From Puniceicoccaceae bacterium Marseille-Q1082 (GTDB taxonomy: Bacteria > Verrucomicrobiota > Verrucomicrobiia > Opitutales > Intestinicryptomonadaceae), in assembly GCA_904424815.1 (NCBI GenBank), contig CAJGBI010000001.1:671010-735009 (forward strand): a stretch of 64,000 nt of DNA. Direction: 5' to 3'. Position 1 is the first letter of the stretch. Every line of letters begins with the position of its first letter. Below, one piece after another: positions 51,174 through 60,059 of the stretch. Under the pieces are notes generated by a model. The model was not told the origin of the DNA, made no database searches, and saw only the letters and a list, made by a program, of their open reading frames with translations. The position numbers and the translations under genes were made by a program.

Positions 51174-51872
51174 ATGGACGCACAGAAAGACTTTTTTAGC
51201 GTATATTTCGCCGGCGAGCTTTTTACGCACAAGGATCTCGCGGGCAACGCGATGCTCGCCGAGGCGATATACGCGCGCTCGGGCGGCGGATTCCGATGCG
51301 CGCTGCCGCAGAATTTCGAGCAGCGCAAATCCCAGCCGAAGGGAATCCGCGACGAGGATATCCTGAGCCTGCTCGAATGCGATTTGGCGCTCTTCAACTA
51401 CGACGGGCAGGAACTCGACAGCGGGACGGTAGTGGAGTTTATGTTCGCCAAGTTTGCGGACATTCCGGCGCTGGTCGTGCGCTCCGACTTCCGCGGGGGA
51501 GGGGATTGCTCCTCGGACCCGCAGCCGTTGCCGTGGAACCTCATGGCCTCCTTTTATCCGCGCACCGAAACCCTGCTGATAGACTCCGCCAGGCTCTACA
51601 AGGACTCCGTTCGCGAATACTACGCGCGGGAGGACTCCACATACTCGTCGTCGTCGAGCGGCTTTGAATGGGCGAAAATCGCGGTTGAAAAAATGGCGGG
51701 CGAAATCGTCGCCGCCCTCGGGAGGCTCGCGGCGCTTCCGCCGCTGATGGGCAGGGCGGGGGCGGCGGAGATTTACGAATGGCTCGCCAAAATGCCTGAT
51801 TTTTCCGACCCGTCGGCGCGCGGCAGGATAATGGCGGCTCTCGAAAAAAAATGCGCCAAAAATCTTCTCTAA
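51174..51872 (+). CDS. Nucleoside 2-deoxyribosyltransferase family protein
   Basis: 232 residues. YFAGELFTHKD at the N terminus matches the YxA(G/S).LFxxxe nucleoside-binding start; CDLALFNYDGQELDSGTVVEFMFA contains the D-x-G-T-x-x-E pattern with the expected catalytic glutamate. The C-terminal half is helical and longer than in classical enzymes. Expected reaction: exchange or hydrolysis of deoxyribosyl bases (salvage or clean-up of damaged nucleotides). A start at ATG 51174 is supported by the motif spacing. Confidence 0.82.
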   Translation: MDAQKDFFSVYFAGELFTHKDLAGNAMLAEAIYARSGGGFRCALPQNFEQRKSQPKGIRDEDILSLLECDLALFNYDGQELDSGTVVEFMFAKFADIPALVVRSDFRGGGDCSSDPQPLPWNLMASFYPRTETLLIDSARLYKDSVREYYAREDSTYSSSSSGFEWAKIAVEKMAGEIVAALGRLAALPPLMGRAGAAEIYEWLAKMPDFSDPSARGRIMAALEKKCAKNLL

Positions 51873-51922
51873 ACCCAAAATGATGTTGAATTGGAGGCGG
51901 CAAAGGCCATTATAGGCAAATT

Positions 51923-53515
51923 ATGTCCCGATTTGGCAGAAAACTTTTAAGCGGCAACGAGGCGATAGCCCTCGGGGCGCTCCATTCCGGATGCGCGCTC
52001 GGCGTCGGATACCCCGGAACCCCGTCCACGGAAATTCTCGAAAACTTTTCCCTCATCGGCGGAAGCGCCGAGTGGGCCCCGAACGAAAAAGTCGCGGCGG
52101 AAGTCGCGCTCGGAGCGGCGTTCGCCGCTTCCAACTCTCTCGTGACGATGAAGCATGTGGGCTTTAACGTCGCCCAGGACCTCTTTTTTACGGCGTCGTA
52201 CAGCGGCATACAGGGCGGAATGGTGGCGGTCGTCGCCGACGACCCCGGCATGGCTTCCAGCCAGAACGAGCAGGACACCCGTTCGCTCGCCTTCATAGGA
52301 GGGCTGCCCGTACTCGAGCCCGCCGACTCGCAGGAGGCCTACGACTTCACAAAGCTCGCATTCGAGTATTCCCGCAAATGGGGCATCCCGTTCGTGCTGC
52401 GGACGACAACGCGCATAGCCCACAGCAACACGATAGTGGAATTTCCCGAAACCTCGCCGGAATTGCCGAAGGCGGAGTTCGTCCGCGACATTCCCGCGCG
52501 CGTCATGGTTCCCGGCCACGCAAAGCCCGCGCACGCGCGCCTTCGCGCGAAACTCGCCGACATGCAAAAATTCAACGAGGAGAGCGGGCCGAACCTCGCG
52601 ATAGAGGGCAAAACCAGTGACCTTTGCATAATTTCGTCCGGCGTAGCGTTCCAACACGCGCGCGAGGCCGCGCCCGAGGCCGGATTTTTCAAAGTCGGAT
52701 TCTCCAACCCCCTGCCGCTTGCAAAAATCGCGGAATTCGCCAAGGGCTACAAGAGGTGCGTTGCCGTCGAGGAGGGCGACCCGTATCTCGCCGACAGGCT
52801 CCGCGCGGCGGGAATCGGCGTAGAGCCGCGGGACGAAAAATGGCGCTTCGGGGAGCTCAACGTCGACAGGGTCCGCGCGCAGCTCGCCGGAGACCTCTCA
52901 TACGAGGTTCCCGCGGTGAAGTCCAAGCCCCCGCAGCTGTGCAACGGGTGCCCGCACGTGTTCAGCTTCAAGCCCCTTGTAAACCTCGGCTGCATAGTTG
53001 CGGGCGACATCGGCTGCTACACGCTCGCCGCTATGAAGCCCATAAGCGGAATGGACATGCAAATATGCATGGGCGCTTCGATTGGAATGGGGCTCGGGCT
53101 AAGGAAGGTTCTGCCGGAGGCGCAGGCGCGCAAGGTAGTGAGCGTCATCGGCGACAGCACTTTTATGCACAGCGGGCTCACCGGCCTGCTCGAAATGGTT
53201 TACAACCCGCCGCCGACGGGGCATGTGGTTGTTGTCGTGGACAATTCCACCACGGCGATGACGGGCCAGCAGGAACACCCCGGAACGGGCAGGAAGCTCG
53301 ACCACTCGCCGACGCACGCGGTCTCGATAGAGGATGTGGCAAAGGCAATTGGCGTGCAAAACGTCGCGGTCTTCAAGCCCGTCACGGAGGGTGAAAAATT
53401 TCAAAAATATCTTGAAGAAAAATTGGCGACCGACGAGCTCACTCTGATAATATTGCGCCAGCCGTGCCTTTTGGCGGCGGCGGAAATCGCCAAGAGAAAG
53501 GCGGCGGGAAAGTAG
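51923..53515 (+). CDS. iorA: Indolepyruvate:ferredoxin oxidoreductase, alpha subunit (no C-terminal ferredoxin domain)
   Basis: 530 residues. N-terminal pyrimidine domain with GNEAIALGALHSGCALGVGYPGTPSTEI (split), VTMKHVGFNVAQDLFF and DDPGMASSQNEQDTR. C-terminal TPP domain with LCNGCPHVFSFKPL, GDIGCYTLAAMKP, CMGASIGMGLG, VIGDSTFMHSGLTGL and VVDNSTTAMTGQQEHPGTG. The longer archaeal enzymes end with two [4Fe-4S] CxxCxxC clusters; this one stops after a short basic tail, so a separate ferredoxin must serve it. Converts aryl-pyruvates to aryl-acetyl-CoA. Followed after four bases by iorB. Confidence 0.94.
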   Translation: MSRFGRKLLSGNEAIALGALHSGCALGVGYPGTPSTEILENFSLIGGSAEWAPNEKVAAEVALGAAFAASNSLVTMKHVGFNVAQDLFFTASYSGIQGGMVAVVADDPGMASSQNEQDTRSLAFIGGLPVLEPADSQEAYDFTKLAFEYSRKWGIPFVLRTTTRIAHSNTIVEFPETSPELPKAEFVRDIPARVMVPGHAKPAHARLRAKLADMQKFNEESGPNLAIEGKTSDLCIISSGVAFQHAREAAPEAGFFKVGFSNPLPLAKIAEFAKGYKRCVAVEEGDPYLADRLRAAGIGVEPRDEKWRFGELNVDRVRAQLAGDLSYEVPAVKSKPPQLCNGCPHVFSFKPLVNLGCIVAGDIGCYTLAAMKPISGMDMQICMGASIGMGLGLRKVLPEAQARKVVSVIGDSTFMHSGLTGLLEMVYNPPPTGHVVVVVDNSTTAMTGQQEHPGTGRKLDHSPTHAVSIEDVAKAIGVQNVAVFKPVTEGEKFQKYLEEKLATDELTLIILRQPCLLAAAEIAKRKAAGK

Positions 53516-53519
53516 GCAT

Positions 53520-53996
53520 ATGGGCGACAAAATCACAAACGTAAGGATAGCGGGGCTCGGCGGAATGGGCGTGCTGAAAGCTTCCCTCATTTTGAGCGAG
53601 CTTCTCTTCGAATGCGGCTACGATGTCAAAAAAGCGGAGGTTCACGGAATGTCGCAGCGCGGCGGCTCGATTTCGAGCGACGTGCGCTTCGGCAAAAAAG
53701 TCGTGAGCCCAATGATACCCGAAAAGAAGATAGACTTCCTGCTTTCGCTCGCGCCGGAATGGTCCGACGCGCACATGGCCTCGCTCGCGCCGGGCGGGGT
53801 GGCGCTTTCGGCAAATTCGATAGACCTTTCCAAGCTCAAAAGCTCGAAAGCCGTCAACGTGGCGGTCCTCGGAATGCTCTCAAAAAAGCTGGACATTCCG
53901 CGCGAAAAGTGGCTCGAAGTCATCGGGAAATTCTTCCCCCAAAAGTTGCGCGAGGCAAACGAGGCCGCGTTTGTCCTCGGAGAAAACTCAATATAG
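53520..53996 (+). CDS. iorB: Indolepyruvate:ferredoxin oxidoreductase, beta subunit
   Basis: 158 residues, the gamma-like domain of 2-oxoacid oxidoreductases: NVRIAGLGGMGVLKASLILSELL (split), GYDVKKAEVHGMSQRGGSISSDVRFG (split) and a conserved ending NEAAFVLG. Works as heterodimer with the preceding IorA. It is shorter than many IorB (about 190-200 residues), with a compressed C-terminal half. Confidence 0.92.
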   Translation: MGDKITNVRIAGLGGMGVLKASLILSELLFECGYDVKKAEVHGMSQRGGSISSDVRFGKKVVSPMIPEKKIDFLLSLAPEWSDAHMASLAPGGVALSANSIDLSKLKSSKAVNVAVLGMLSKKLDIPREKWLEVIGKFFPQKLREANEAAFVLGENSI

Positions 53997-54005
53997 CTTT
54001 TTGCC

Positions 54006-55337
54006 ATGCACAATTGGAACGACATCAACGGCGACTTCCATCCCGAAAGCGCCATGGACTTCCTCCCGCGGGAGCAGCTTAGGCGCATACAGTCACAGAG
54101 GCTCTCGGAAATAGTGAAGCTCGCCTACGAGCGCGTGCCGCTGCACCGCGGCAGAATGGACGAACTCGGGGTAAAGCCCTCCGACATAAAGTCGATAGAC
54201 GACATCTCAAAGCTCCCCTTCACCCAGAAGAGCGACCTGCGCGACACCTATCCCTACGGAATGTTCGCGGCGGATCCCAGGGACATCGTGCGCCTGCACG
54301 CCTCGAGCGGCACAACGGGCAAGCCGATAGTCGTGGCATACACGAGGGAGGACATGGAGGCCTGGTCGAGCTCCGTGCTAAGATGCCTTGCAATGTTCGG
54401 CGTCAGGCGCGGAGATTTCATGCAGGTCTGCTTCGGCTACGGGCTCTTTACGGGCGGTTTGGGGCTGCACGGCGGCGCGGAGCGCATGGGATGCACGGTG
54501 ATCCCCGCATCCGGCGGCAACACCGAACGCCAGCTGATGATTATGCGCGACTTCGGCGCCACCGCCATAGCCTGCACGCCGAGCTACTTTATACACCTCG
54601 TGGAGGAGGGCGAAAACAAATACGGCATGGATTTCAAAAAGCTCCCCCTCAAAATCGGCGTATTCGGGGCGGAGCCGTGGTCGGAACACATGCGGCAGTT
54701 CATGCAAAAGCACACGAACATACGCGCGTTCGACATCTACGGGCTGTCGGAAATCGCCGGTCCCGGGGTAGGGGGCGAATGCTGTGAACAAAACGGCCTG
54801 CACATTCTCGAAGACAATTTTTATCCGGAAATCGTCGACCCCGAGACGGGCGAGCCCCTGCCTGACGGGCAGGAGGGCGAACTCGTGCTCACAACCCTAA
54901 ACAAAAGGGCGATGCCGATTCTGCGCTACCGCACCCACGACATCACCTCCATAATCAATATGCCGTGCCCGTGCGGGCGCACCATCCGCAGGATACGCAG
55001 AATCGGAAGGCGCAGCGACGACATGTTTATCATTCGCGGCGTAAACGTATTCCCGTCGCAGATCGAAGTCGGGCTGATGCGCGTGGAGGAATGCACCCCC
55101 AATTACAGGATAATCCTCGAGCGCCAAAAAGATCTGGACACTGTCACTGTCGAGGTGGAAGTCGCCGAAAGCTGCTACGGAGACAGCGTCTCGCAGCTCG
55201 ACGCGCTCCGCAAGAAGATTCAGGCGTCGATAGTCAACATCGTCGGCATCCGCGTGGAAGTTAAAATTGTGCAGCCGAACAAAATTCCGCGATCCGAGGG
55301 CAAGGCGAAGCGCGTAGTGGACAACCGCAAAATTTGA
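54006..55337 (+). CDS. paaK: Phenylacetate-CoA ligase family protein
   Basis: 443 residues. ANL-superfamily adenylating enzyme: LPFTQKSDLRDTYPYGMFA, P-loop-like HASSGTTGKPIVV (98-110), GYGLFTGGLGLHGGAERMG, DIYGLSEIAGPGVGGEC, LRYRTHDIT and the C-terminal hinge RRSDDMFIIRGVNVFPSQIE. Placed directly after iorAB, it probably interconverts aryl-acetates and their CoA thioesters. That would let the cell gain ATP from aromatic amino acids and release phenylacetate or indoleacetate, or run in reverse for amino-acid synthesis. Confidence 0.93.
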   Translation: MHNWNDINGDFHPESAMDFLPREQLRRIQSQRLSEIVKLAYERVPLHRGRMDELGVKPSDIKSIDDISKLPFTQKSDLRDTYPYGMFAADPRDIVRLHASSGTTGKPIVVAYTREDMEAWSSSVLRCLAMFGVRRGDFMQVCFGYGLFTGGLGLHGGAERMGCTVIPASGGNTERQLMIMRDFGATAIACTPSYFIHLVEEGENKYGMDFKKLPLKIGVFGAEPWSEHMRQFMQKHTNIRAFDIYGLSEIAGPGVGGECCEQNGLHILEDNFYPEIVDPETGEPLPDGQEGELVLTTLNKRAMPILRYRTHDITSIINMPCPCGRTIRRIRRIGRRSDDMFIIRGVNVFPSQIEVGLMRVEECTPNYRIILERQKDLDTVTVEVEVAESCYGDSVSQLDALRKKIQASIVNIVGIRVEVKIVQPNKIPRSEGKAKRVVDNRKI

Positions 55338-55366
55338 CGCGGAATAAACTTCAACAATCCCAACCC

Positions 55367-55756
55367 ATGAGACTTAAACAAATATCCGTATTCCTCGAAA
55401 ATACGCCCGGACACCTTGAGGGCGTCTGCAAGGCGGTCGCCGACGCCGGCGTAAACCTCGAGACGATAACCATAGCCGAAACTAAGGAGTACGGCATTGT
55501 GAGGGCCGTGGTGGACAATCCCGAAAAAGCGGCCGAGGCCTTGAAATCCGCGGGATATTTCGCAAAAATCGTCGAGGTTCTCGCGGTGGAGGTTGACGAC
55601 AAGCCGGGGGCTCTGCTATCCATCCTGAAAAAAACGTCGTCCGCGGGGCTCAATATCGAGTACATGTACGCCCTTACGCGCCCGTTTAGGGACAAACCTG
55701 TGATGGCGATGTCTTTTAAGGATATCGGGGCGGCGGAAAAGCTGCTCTCCGAATAG
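55367..55756 (+). CDS. Tandem ACT-domain protein
   Basis: 129 residues from MRLKQISVFLENTPGHLEGV. Two ACT domains: residues 1-65 and about 66-129, each with the NxPGxL/KPGAL turn (ENTPGHLEGVCKAV and DDKPGALLSILKKT). ACT proteins of this type often bind aromatic or branched amino acids and sit beside iorAB/paaK, so it is probably a small-molecule sensor of that pathway. It starts 29 bases after paaK. Confidence 0.9.
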   Translation: MRLKQISVFLENTPGHLEGVCKAVADAGVNLETITIAETKEYGIVRAVVDNPEKAAEALKSAGYFAKIVEVLAVEVDDKPGALLSILKKTSSAGLNIEYMYALTRPFRDKPVMAMSFKDIGAAEKLLSE

Positions 55757-55757
55757 C

Positions 55758-56315
55758 ATGAAAAAGAAGGCGAGGGAGGAAGATTTCAAAGTCGAGGGAA
55801 TGACGCACCGCATTTTCTGGACGTTTGTCTGCGTTTCCATCTTGGCTATAATTTATTTTAATATAACAGAATTGGATGATTTAAAAAGACTTACCGCGAA
55901 ATTTCCGGAGGTTTCCAAAACTGTAAAAAACACATTCTTGCATACTTATAAGGTCGCCGCATCGCTTGCGCTGGTATTTGCGGACATAATACTCGTGGGG
56001 CCGTTCGCGTATTTGAGCTATTTTAGCGACCACATAAAGCCGAAGCCGGGAAAAGTGATAAACGCGCTGAGTTTTTTCGACCTGGGGCTGCTTTCGGCAC
56101 TCATATTTACATTCTGGACTATATCGGCAAATTTTATGGTGATAAACGCCGTTTCCAAAAACCCGAGTTTTATGAGCCGCATGATAGACAACGAAATTCT
56201 CGTAATATTTCTGGCGGCGCTGACAGTTCTTTGGATATTCGCGGTAATATTAAAAGTCTATTCATACACTTCAGTCCAACGCCGCGAACTCTGCAAATAC
56301 GCAATCAGGTTCTAA
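55758..56315 (+). CDS. Membrane protein, unknown function
   Basis: 185 residues with four hydrophobic helices (about 20-35, 68-92, 105-127 and 148-168) and charged ends. Its ATG lies one base after the ACT gene, but codon use turns more AT-rich than in the upstream genes. The 3' part (56174-56246) is duplicated in decayed form 230 bases downstream, so the locus has undergone rearrangement. No family recognised. Confidence 0.65.
   Translation: MKKKAREEDFKVEGMTHRIFWTFVCVSILAIIYFNITELDDLKRLTAKFPEVSKTVKNTFLHTYKVAASLALVFADIILVGPFAYLSYFSDHIKPKPGKVINALSFFDLGLLSALIFTFWTISANFMVINAVSKNPSFMSRMIDNEILVIFLAALTVLWIFAVILKVYSYTSVQRRELCKYAIRF
56174..56246 (+). repeat. Gene segment duplicated downstream, intact copy
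   Basis: GAGCCGCATGATAGACAACG and the following 50 or so bases recur at 56407-56478 with a few substitutions and a deletion. Confidence 0.75.
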
Positions 56316-57254
56316 CGGAAATTTAACGGACGACTTCGTTTAAAAACCGAAAAAATACGGGCTAAAATCAACTGGAAGTGAATTTTGAGCAAACTTCAAG
56401 ACAAACGAGCCGCATGATAGACAACGAAATCCTCGTAATATTTCTGGCGGCGCTGAAGGTCCTTTGATATTCGCAGCAAATAAAAACTCTAACTGCTAAC
56501 TAAACAAGAGAATACCTGAATTAAAAGAGAGTATCCAAAGCATACAAGAGAATAGAATGCCCGAGTTAAACTCCGATTTGTCGCACAATATGTATTATGT
56601 CTAATTACACAAATAGTAAAATTATTCCACTGCAAGAAACATCCAATTAGACATTTACAGTATTGTGCGGAAAATCCCCCCTATTTTTTTGCAAAACCTC
56701 CCCATGTCGGAAACTCCATTTTCCCAAATTCTGACGAGTTTTCGTAAAAACCCGCATTAAAAACATCAACTTACAAAAATATGTATGTCACAAAATACCA
56801 AATAGTGACGGATTAGATAAAATCCACAACTTTTGTGCAGTTTGCCCCCTCTATTCCATTCCGACGTCATCGGGTTCTTCATGTATTCGGAGTCATTTTG
56901 CGTCGGTATATGCTGCCAAATTGTACCCATTTCGGAAAAATCCACTTTAAAATATTAAAAATTTGAGCGCTCATAGATAAAACGGCTCCACATGTTCCTC
57001 CATCAGATCGCACAATCATCGGTAAACGCCTGTAAATATAATGCCTTAGATTTGGGCAATTTTTTCGGCGGGTATATTTTTATTTTTGTGCTCATAATCA
57101 GCCCATACCCTGCCCGTTTTTTAATCACCATTATATAGATTTAGTAAGCAGAGAGGACGCGAAACGATTCTTCGCCATAACACCGTAAACGCTTAAAAAT
57201 ATTACGTTTAATACTAAACTTGCTATTGTTAATTTTTTTTCAGATTTGGCGTTT
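56316..57254. other. AT-rich intergenic region with a duplicated gene scrap
   Basis: About 940 bases without an intact gene, marking the edge of the RHS island. It holds the decayed duplicate at 56407-56478 and, right after it, a short coding-like scrap with two similar units (KRIPELKESIQ and ENRMPELNSD, about 56505-56603). A minus-strand frame near 56770-56950 of about 60 codons is also open but I cannot support it. Confidence 0.45.
56407..56478 (+). pseudogene. Decayed duplicate of the 3' end of the preceding membrane-protein gene
   Basis: Matches 56174-56246 nearly base for base for about 45 bases (MIDNEILVIFLAAL in translation), then a frameshift creates an early stop (CCTTTGATATTCGC versus TCTTTGGATATTCGC). 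Nothing precedes it that matches the upstream half of the gene. Left by duplication or by insertion of foreign DNA next to the gene. Confidence 0.7.
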
Positions 57255-57674
57255 CTAATAACCACTCCAATTATAATCTACAAAAATTAAAATATTTGAA
57301 GACCTATTTAAAAAGATTTTTTTATATTCGCGCCCTTCTTCGTCTTTTGCAGTAGAAACGAGAAAATCTTTCCCCATGATATTTATTTTCCCAATTATAA
57401 AACCTTCGTGCAATTCACTCCATTTAGAATAACCATATTTTCCTAAATCCTGCATTAATAATTCTTTTTTATTTTCGTCAGAAATTTTAAATGAAATAGT
57501 ACCATATAAAATCATTTGCTTAGACACAAGAGAACCATTTGTTAAAACAAAAGGTAACCGAATGCCCCATCTAGAATAGATGAGATTATTATAGTTATTG
57601 TCAGAACACGAGGTGAGTAGGTAACATATTAGCGGGATAAAAATTATGGTTAAGATATTTTGGTTATTCCTCAT
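57255..57674 (-). CDS. Lipoprotein, RHS-island immunity candidate
   Basis: 139 residues with signal peptide and lipobox (LLTSC, Cys about 23), AT-rich. The mature part is a small beta-rich domain (MILYGTISFKISDENKKEL, FIIGKINIMGKDFLVSTAKDEEGREYKKIFLN, split). No family recognised. Position downstream of a decayed RHS-core relic (57730-57840) is that of an immunity gene whose toxin has been lost. Confidence 0.6.
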   Translation of the reverse strand: MRNNQNILTIIFIPLICYLLTSCSDNNYNNLIYSRWGIRLPFVLTNGSLVSKQMILYGTISFKISDENKKELLMQDLGKYGYSKWSELHEGFIIGKINIMGKDFLVSTAKDEEGREYKKIFLNRSSNILIFVDYNWSGY

Positions 57675-57729
57675 AGTTAGTTTTTGGTCTATATTGAATT
57701 GCTGAGAAATTAATTATCTTTTTTTATTG

Positions 57730-57840
57730 GCCCAGAAAGATGTTGCCTCCGCCTGCATACGGCTCGTTTATATATTTTGTTCCACAACGCTCAATAAGTG
57801 CCAAACCTCCCACTCCAATCTCTCCATTCCGCCTTTGCGT
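57730..57840 (-). pseudogene. Decayed RHS-core relic
   Basis: On the minus strand the frame reading GLALIERCGTKYINEPYAGG corresponds to GLALIRRGSDIYVNEPHVSGG in the two well-preserved RHS cassettes. GEIGVG before it matches STEVWVWD, and NIFLGQ after it matches VPILSK. The frame ends at a TAA and the rest of the core is missing. The plus-strand frame over the same bases is only a shadow. Confidence 0.65.
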
Positions 57841-57978
57841 ATGGATTTTGAGAGTTGCATATTATTTGCGGTAGTTAAAGGAAGCAAGTGTGTTATATTC
57901 ATATGTCTTATAACCTTCTTTTTACCATACGAGCTGTGGCATAATATATGTAATCTATAAGAAGGAACTACTTAGATA

Positions 57979-58416
57979 TTATTTTGATGTATACATTCCG
58001 TATGTAATTTGTTTATTATAGTCATAGCCAATTAAAGCTTTATTTATTGTATAAATGACTATGTTTTTAGGAACTGGAGTCCCTAATTGCTCGCAAAATG
58101 AGAAATATATATATTCTTCATGTTTTTTTGCTTCTAAATTTTGTTTTATGAATGTTTCAAAGTCTTCCCTGGAAACAAATCCGTACCAATATAAAGCAGT
58201 TAAAGAATATCTTACATTCAAGTCGTACTTAATGTTAACTGTTTGCTTTGGCACATATCCCGACATATCTATATTTCCAATAGTAGGTTGGAATGCATCA
58301 AACATACCATGCTCACTATAATTTTGTTCAAGACTTTTTAGGCTTATGCAAAGATATAATAAGCATATAAATAATATGATGCAAAATAATACTTTTATTC
58401 TAATTGCATTCTTCAT
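57979..58416 (-). CDS. Exported or membrane-anchored protein, RHS-island immunity candidate
   Basis: 145 residues. N-terminal hydrophobic helix (about 8-26, VLFCIILFICLLYLCISL), then a soluble domain containing VRYSLTALYWYGFVSREDF, EYIYFSFCEQLGTPVPKN and a short C terminus. AT-rich like its neighbours. It lies between the gene at 58528-59145 and a decayed RHS core, as expected for an immunity gene at the end of a cassette. No family recognised. Confidence 0.6.
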   Translation of the reverse strand: MKNAIRIKVLFCIILFICLLYLCISLKSLEQNYSEHGMFDAFQPTIGNIDMSGYVPKQTVNIKYDLNVRYSLTALYWYGFVSREDFETFIKQNLEAKKHEEYIYFSFCEQLGTPVPKNIVIYTINKALIGYDYNKQITYGMYTSK

Positions 58417-58527
58417 AAAAAATTACTTCTATTTTGGTTCATTGTTTCTTCCCGAAAAAGAGGCTAGAAAAAGGGCCATTAATATTAAATTTCGTAATCC
58501 AACCATTGACCTATTAAAGTAAATTAC

Positions 58528-59145
58528 TCAATTCCTTAATCTAACAAGATAAATTTGTTTTACGATATCTTTAGAAGATAGATTCTTTAAGGTTGAAATT
58601 ATGCATGCGATATCTGAATCTACATGCGCATGTAAATTACAACTAAACTTCTCGTATTTTGAATTATTTTCCGTCAATTGAAATTTCAAATGAAAAGCAT
58701 CTTTCTCTGTATTATCTTTTTTGCCTATAAAAGAAGTTAAGCCATAAGAATAATAATATCCGCAAATGGAATCACCAGAATTGAATAGCGGAACTATCTT
58801 ATATATAGATGTATTAGTTTTTGTAATATATACAAAAAATAGATAATAATCCCCTGCACTTTCTTTAAAGCAATCTATATTTTTAGAAATCCAATCTTTT
58901 ATTGATTTCGACGTTGAACTTCTTATTTCTTCTGAATTTACTTTTAGCTCATCATATATTCGTGTAGATATGGTTATAGTTTCCTTTATATCAGAATTCA
59001 AGCATCTATAAAATTCTCTTGAAAATTTTAATATATCTTTTTGTTCTGAATTTTGACTACTGTTTTCTTGTGTTCCCCTATTTTCTATTTGGTCTGCTAA
59101 TAGAATATGGGATATGAAAATTAATAGCAATGTTAAGATTTTCAT
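58528..59145 (-). CDS. Exported protein, likely immunity partner of the broken RHS tip upstream
   Basis: 205 residues with signal peptide (1 to about 17, ISHILLADQ). Mature part mostly helical at first (ILKFSREFYRCLNSDIKETI), then beta-rich (YYLFFVYITKTNTSIYKIVPLF, split). Begins four bases after the stop of the degraded tip at 59150-59338. AT-rich; no family recognised. Assignment as immunity protein rests on position and export signal. Confidence 0.6.
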   Translation of the reverse strand: MKILTLLLIFISHILLADQIENRGTQENSSQNSEQKDILKFSREFYRCLNSDIKETITISTRIYDELKVNSEEIRSSTSKSIKDWISKNIDCFKESAGDYYLFFVYITKTNTSIYKIVPLFNSGDSICGYYYSYGLTSFIGKKDNTEKDAFHLKFQLTENNSKYEKFSCNLHAHVDSDIACIISTLKNLSSKDIVKQIYLVRLRN

Positions 59146-59149
59146 AAAA

Positions 59150-59338
59150 TTATTTTTCTACTCCTTTTAAATTCCATATAGACTCTTGGTTTTTAGATCC
59201 AATTTTCACTATATTTCTACCATCATTCGAATATATATTTATCGTTGAAAACGCTCTTTTTAATCCATCTCCAGCAGAAGTAGGATTAATTAAGGTTATC
59301 TTTCTCTGATTTTTCTTTCGCAATAGAAACATTGGCAT
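59150..59338 (-). pseudogene. Remnant RHS C-terminal tip
   Basis: 62 codons in the frame that runs on from a decayed RHS core (59340-59515), which itself contains in-frame stops. The sequence (for example KRAFSTINIYSNDGRNIVK) shows no known toxin domain and is short, so the tip is probably truncated. The apparent start codon lies inside the former fusion and has no Shine-Dalgarno. Confidence 0.5.
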
Positions 59339-59339
59339 T

Positions 59340-59515
59340 TGCGATATATGAGAATATATATTTTCACCTATGCTAACGAATATGTCGTATCGCTACGGGC
59401 GGTTGAAGCGTCATGGTTGAGGTAAGTGAAAATACATGTCCGGTAGCTTTCCCTTTGTATTCATATTCCAGAGAGCTGATTCCCCAAAAGTCGTACTAAT
59501 CATTCTAACGCACAC
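59340..59515 (-). pseudogene. Decayed RHS-core relic
   Basis: Minus-strand translation FGESALWNMNTKGKL matches FLGTTLWSMDTKGNL of the intact cassettes. Further on, the DNA GGGCGGTTGAAGCGTCATGG aligns with the core encoding NYDASTAR. About 90 bases of core between them (SIQHDRSARF region) are deleted, and two in-frame stops are present. The relic leads directly into the tip remnant. Confidence 0.75.
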
Positions 59516-59550
59516 TCACGTCGGTTCATAATTAAAATTTCTTGCAGTAA

Positions 59551-60054
59551 TTAATCAAATAATTTATAGTTAATTGAATTTTTAGGAATTTCGAGGTAAT
59601 GAGGGTTTTCCAAATCGGAAATATTTATATAAAATAAGGTAAACTTCTGCAATTTAACTTTATCTTTCCTTATTTGAGATATCTTTTTTGAACTCAATAT
59701 CTGGATATCATCTTTTATTTCTAAGGAGATTGTTGATGTAAATGCATTATCATCAAAGTAAACGACTTCTATAAGTCCTTCCAACTTATTATCCTTACTT
59801 TTTACATCAATATTAATATAATTGTTTAGAGTAGATACATTTATTTTTGTTTGTTCATTGATTAACTTTACTAAATCAAAACTGATGATTTTTGCATTAT
59901 CCTCTAAAAGAAAACCAATATATTTCCCATTGGTTTTAACTACCTTGTGTGCATTTTGAGAAATTACGCCCTTTAATTCTTTATAATTTACACAATTAGC
60001 AAACGTTATATTACACATTAATGTATATATAGCAAATATAAATATATTTTTCAT
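59551..60054 (-). CDS. Exported protein, RHS-island immunity candidate
   Basis: 167 residues from MKNIFIFAIYTLMCNITFANC, which gives a normal signal peptide. The frame is open 24 codons further upstream, but those codons look like a decayed RHS core rather than coding sequence of this gene. Mature domain beta-rich with IGFLLEDNAKIISFDLV and LEGLIEVVYFDDNAF. No family recognised. It follows a core relic directly, so any toxin tip that stood between them is gone. Confidence 0.55.
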   Translation of the reverse strand: MKNIFIFAIYTLMCNITFANCVNYKELKGVISQNAHKVVKTNGKYIGFLLEDNAKIISFDLVKLINEQTKINVSTLNNYINIDVKSKDNKLEGLIEVVYFDDNAFTSTISLEIKDDIQILSSKKISQIRKDKVKLQKFTLFYINISDLENPHYLEIPKNSINYKLFD

Positions 60055-60059
60055 ATCAT

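Noticed and set aside
56770-56955. About 60-codon minus-strand frame in the AT-rich gap
   Set aside because: Has a few coding-like words but no signal, no family match and no conserved start; could be a gene scrap but cannot be supported.
57727-57960. 77-residue plus-strand frame
   Set aside because: Antisense to a recognisable RHS-core relic, so it is a shadow.
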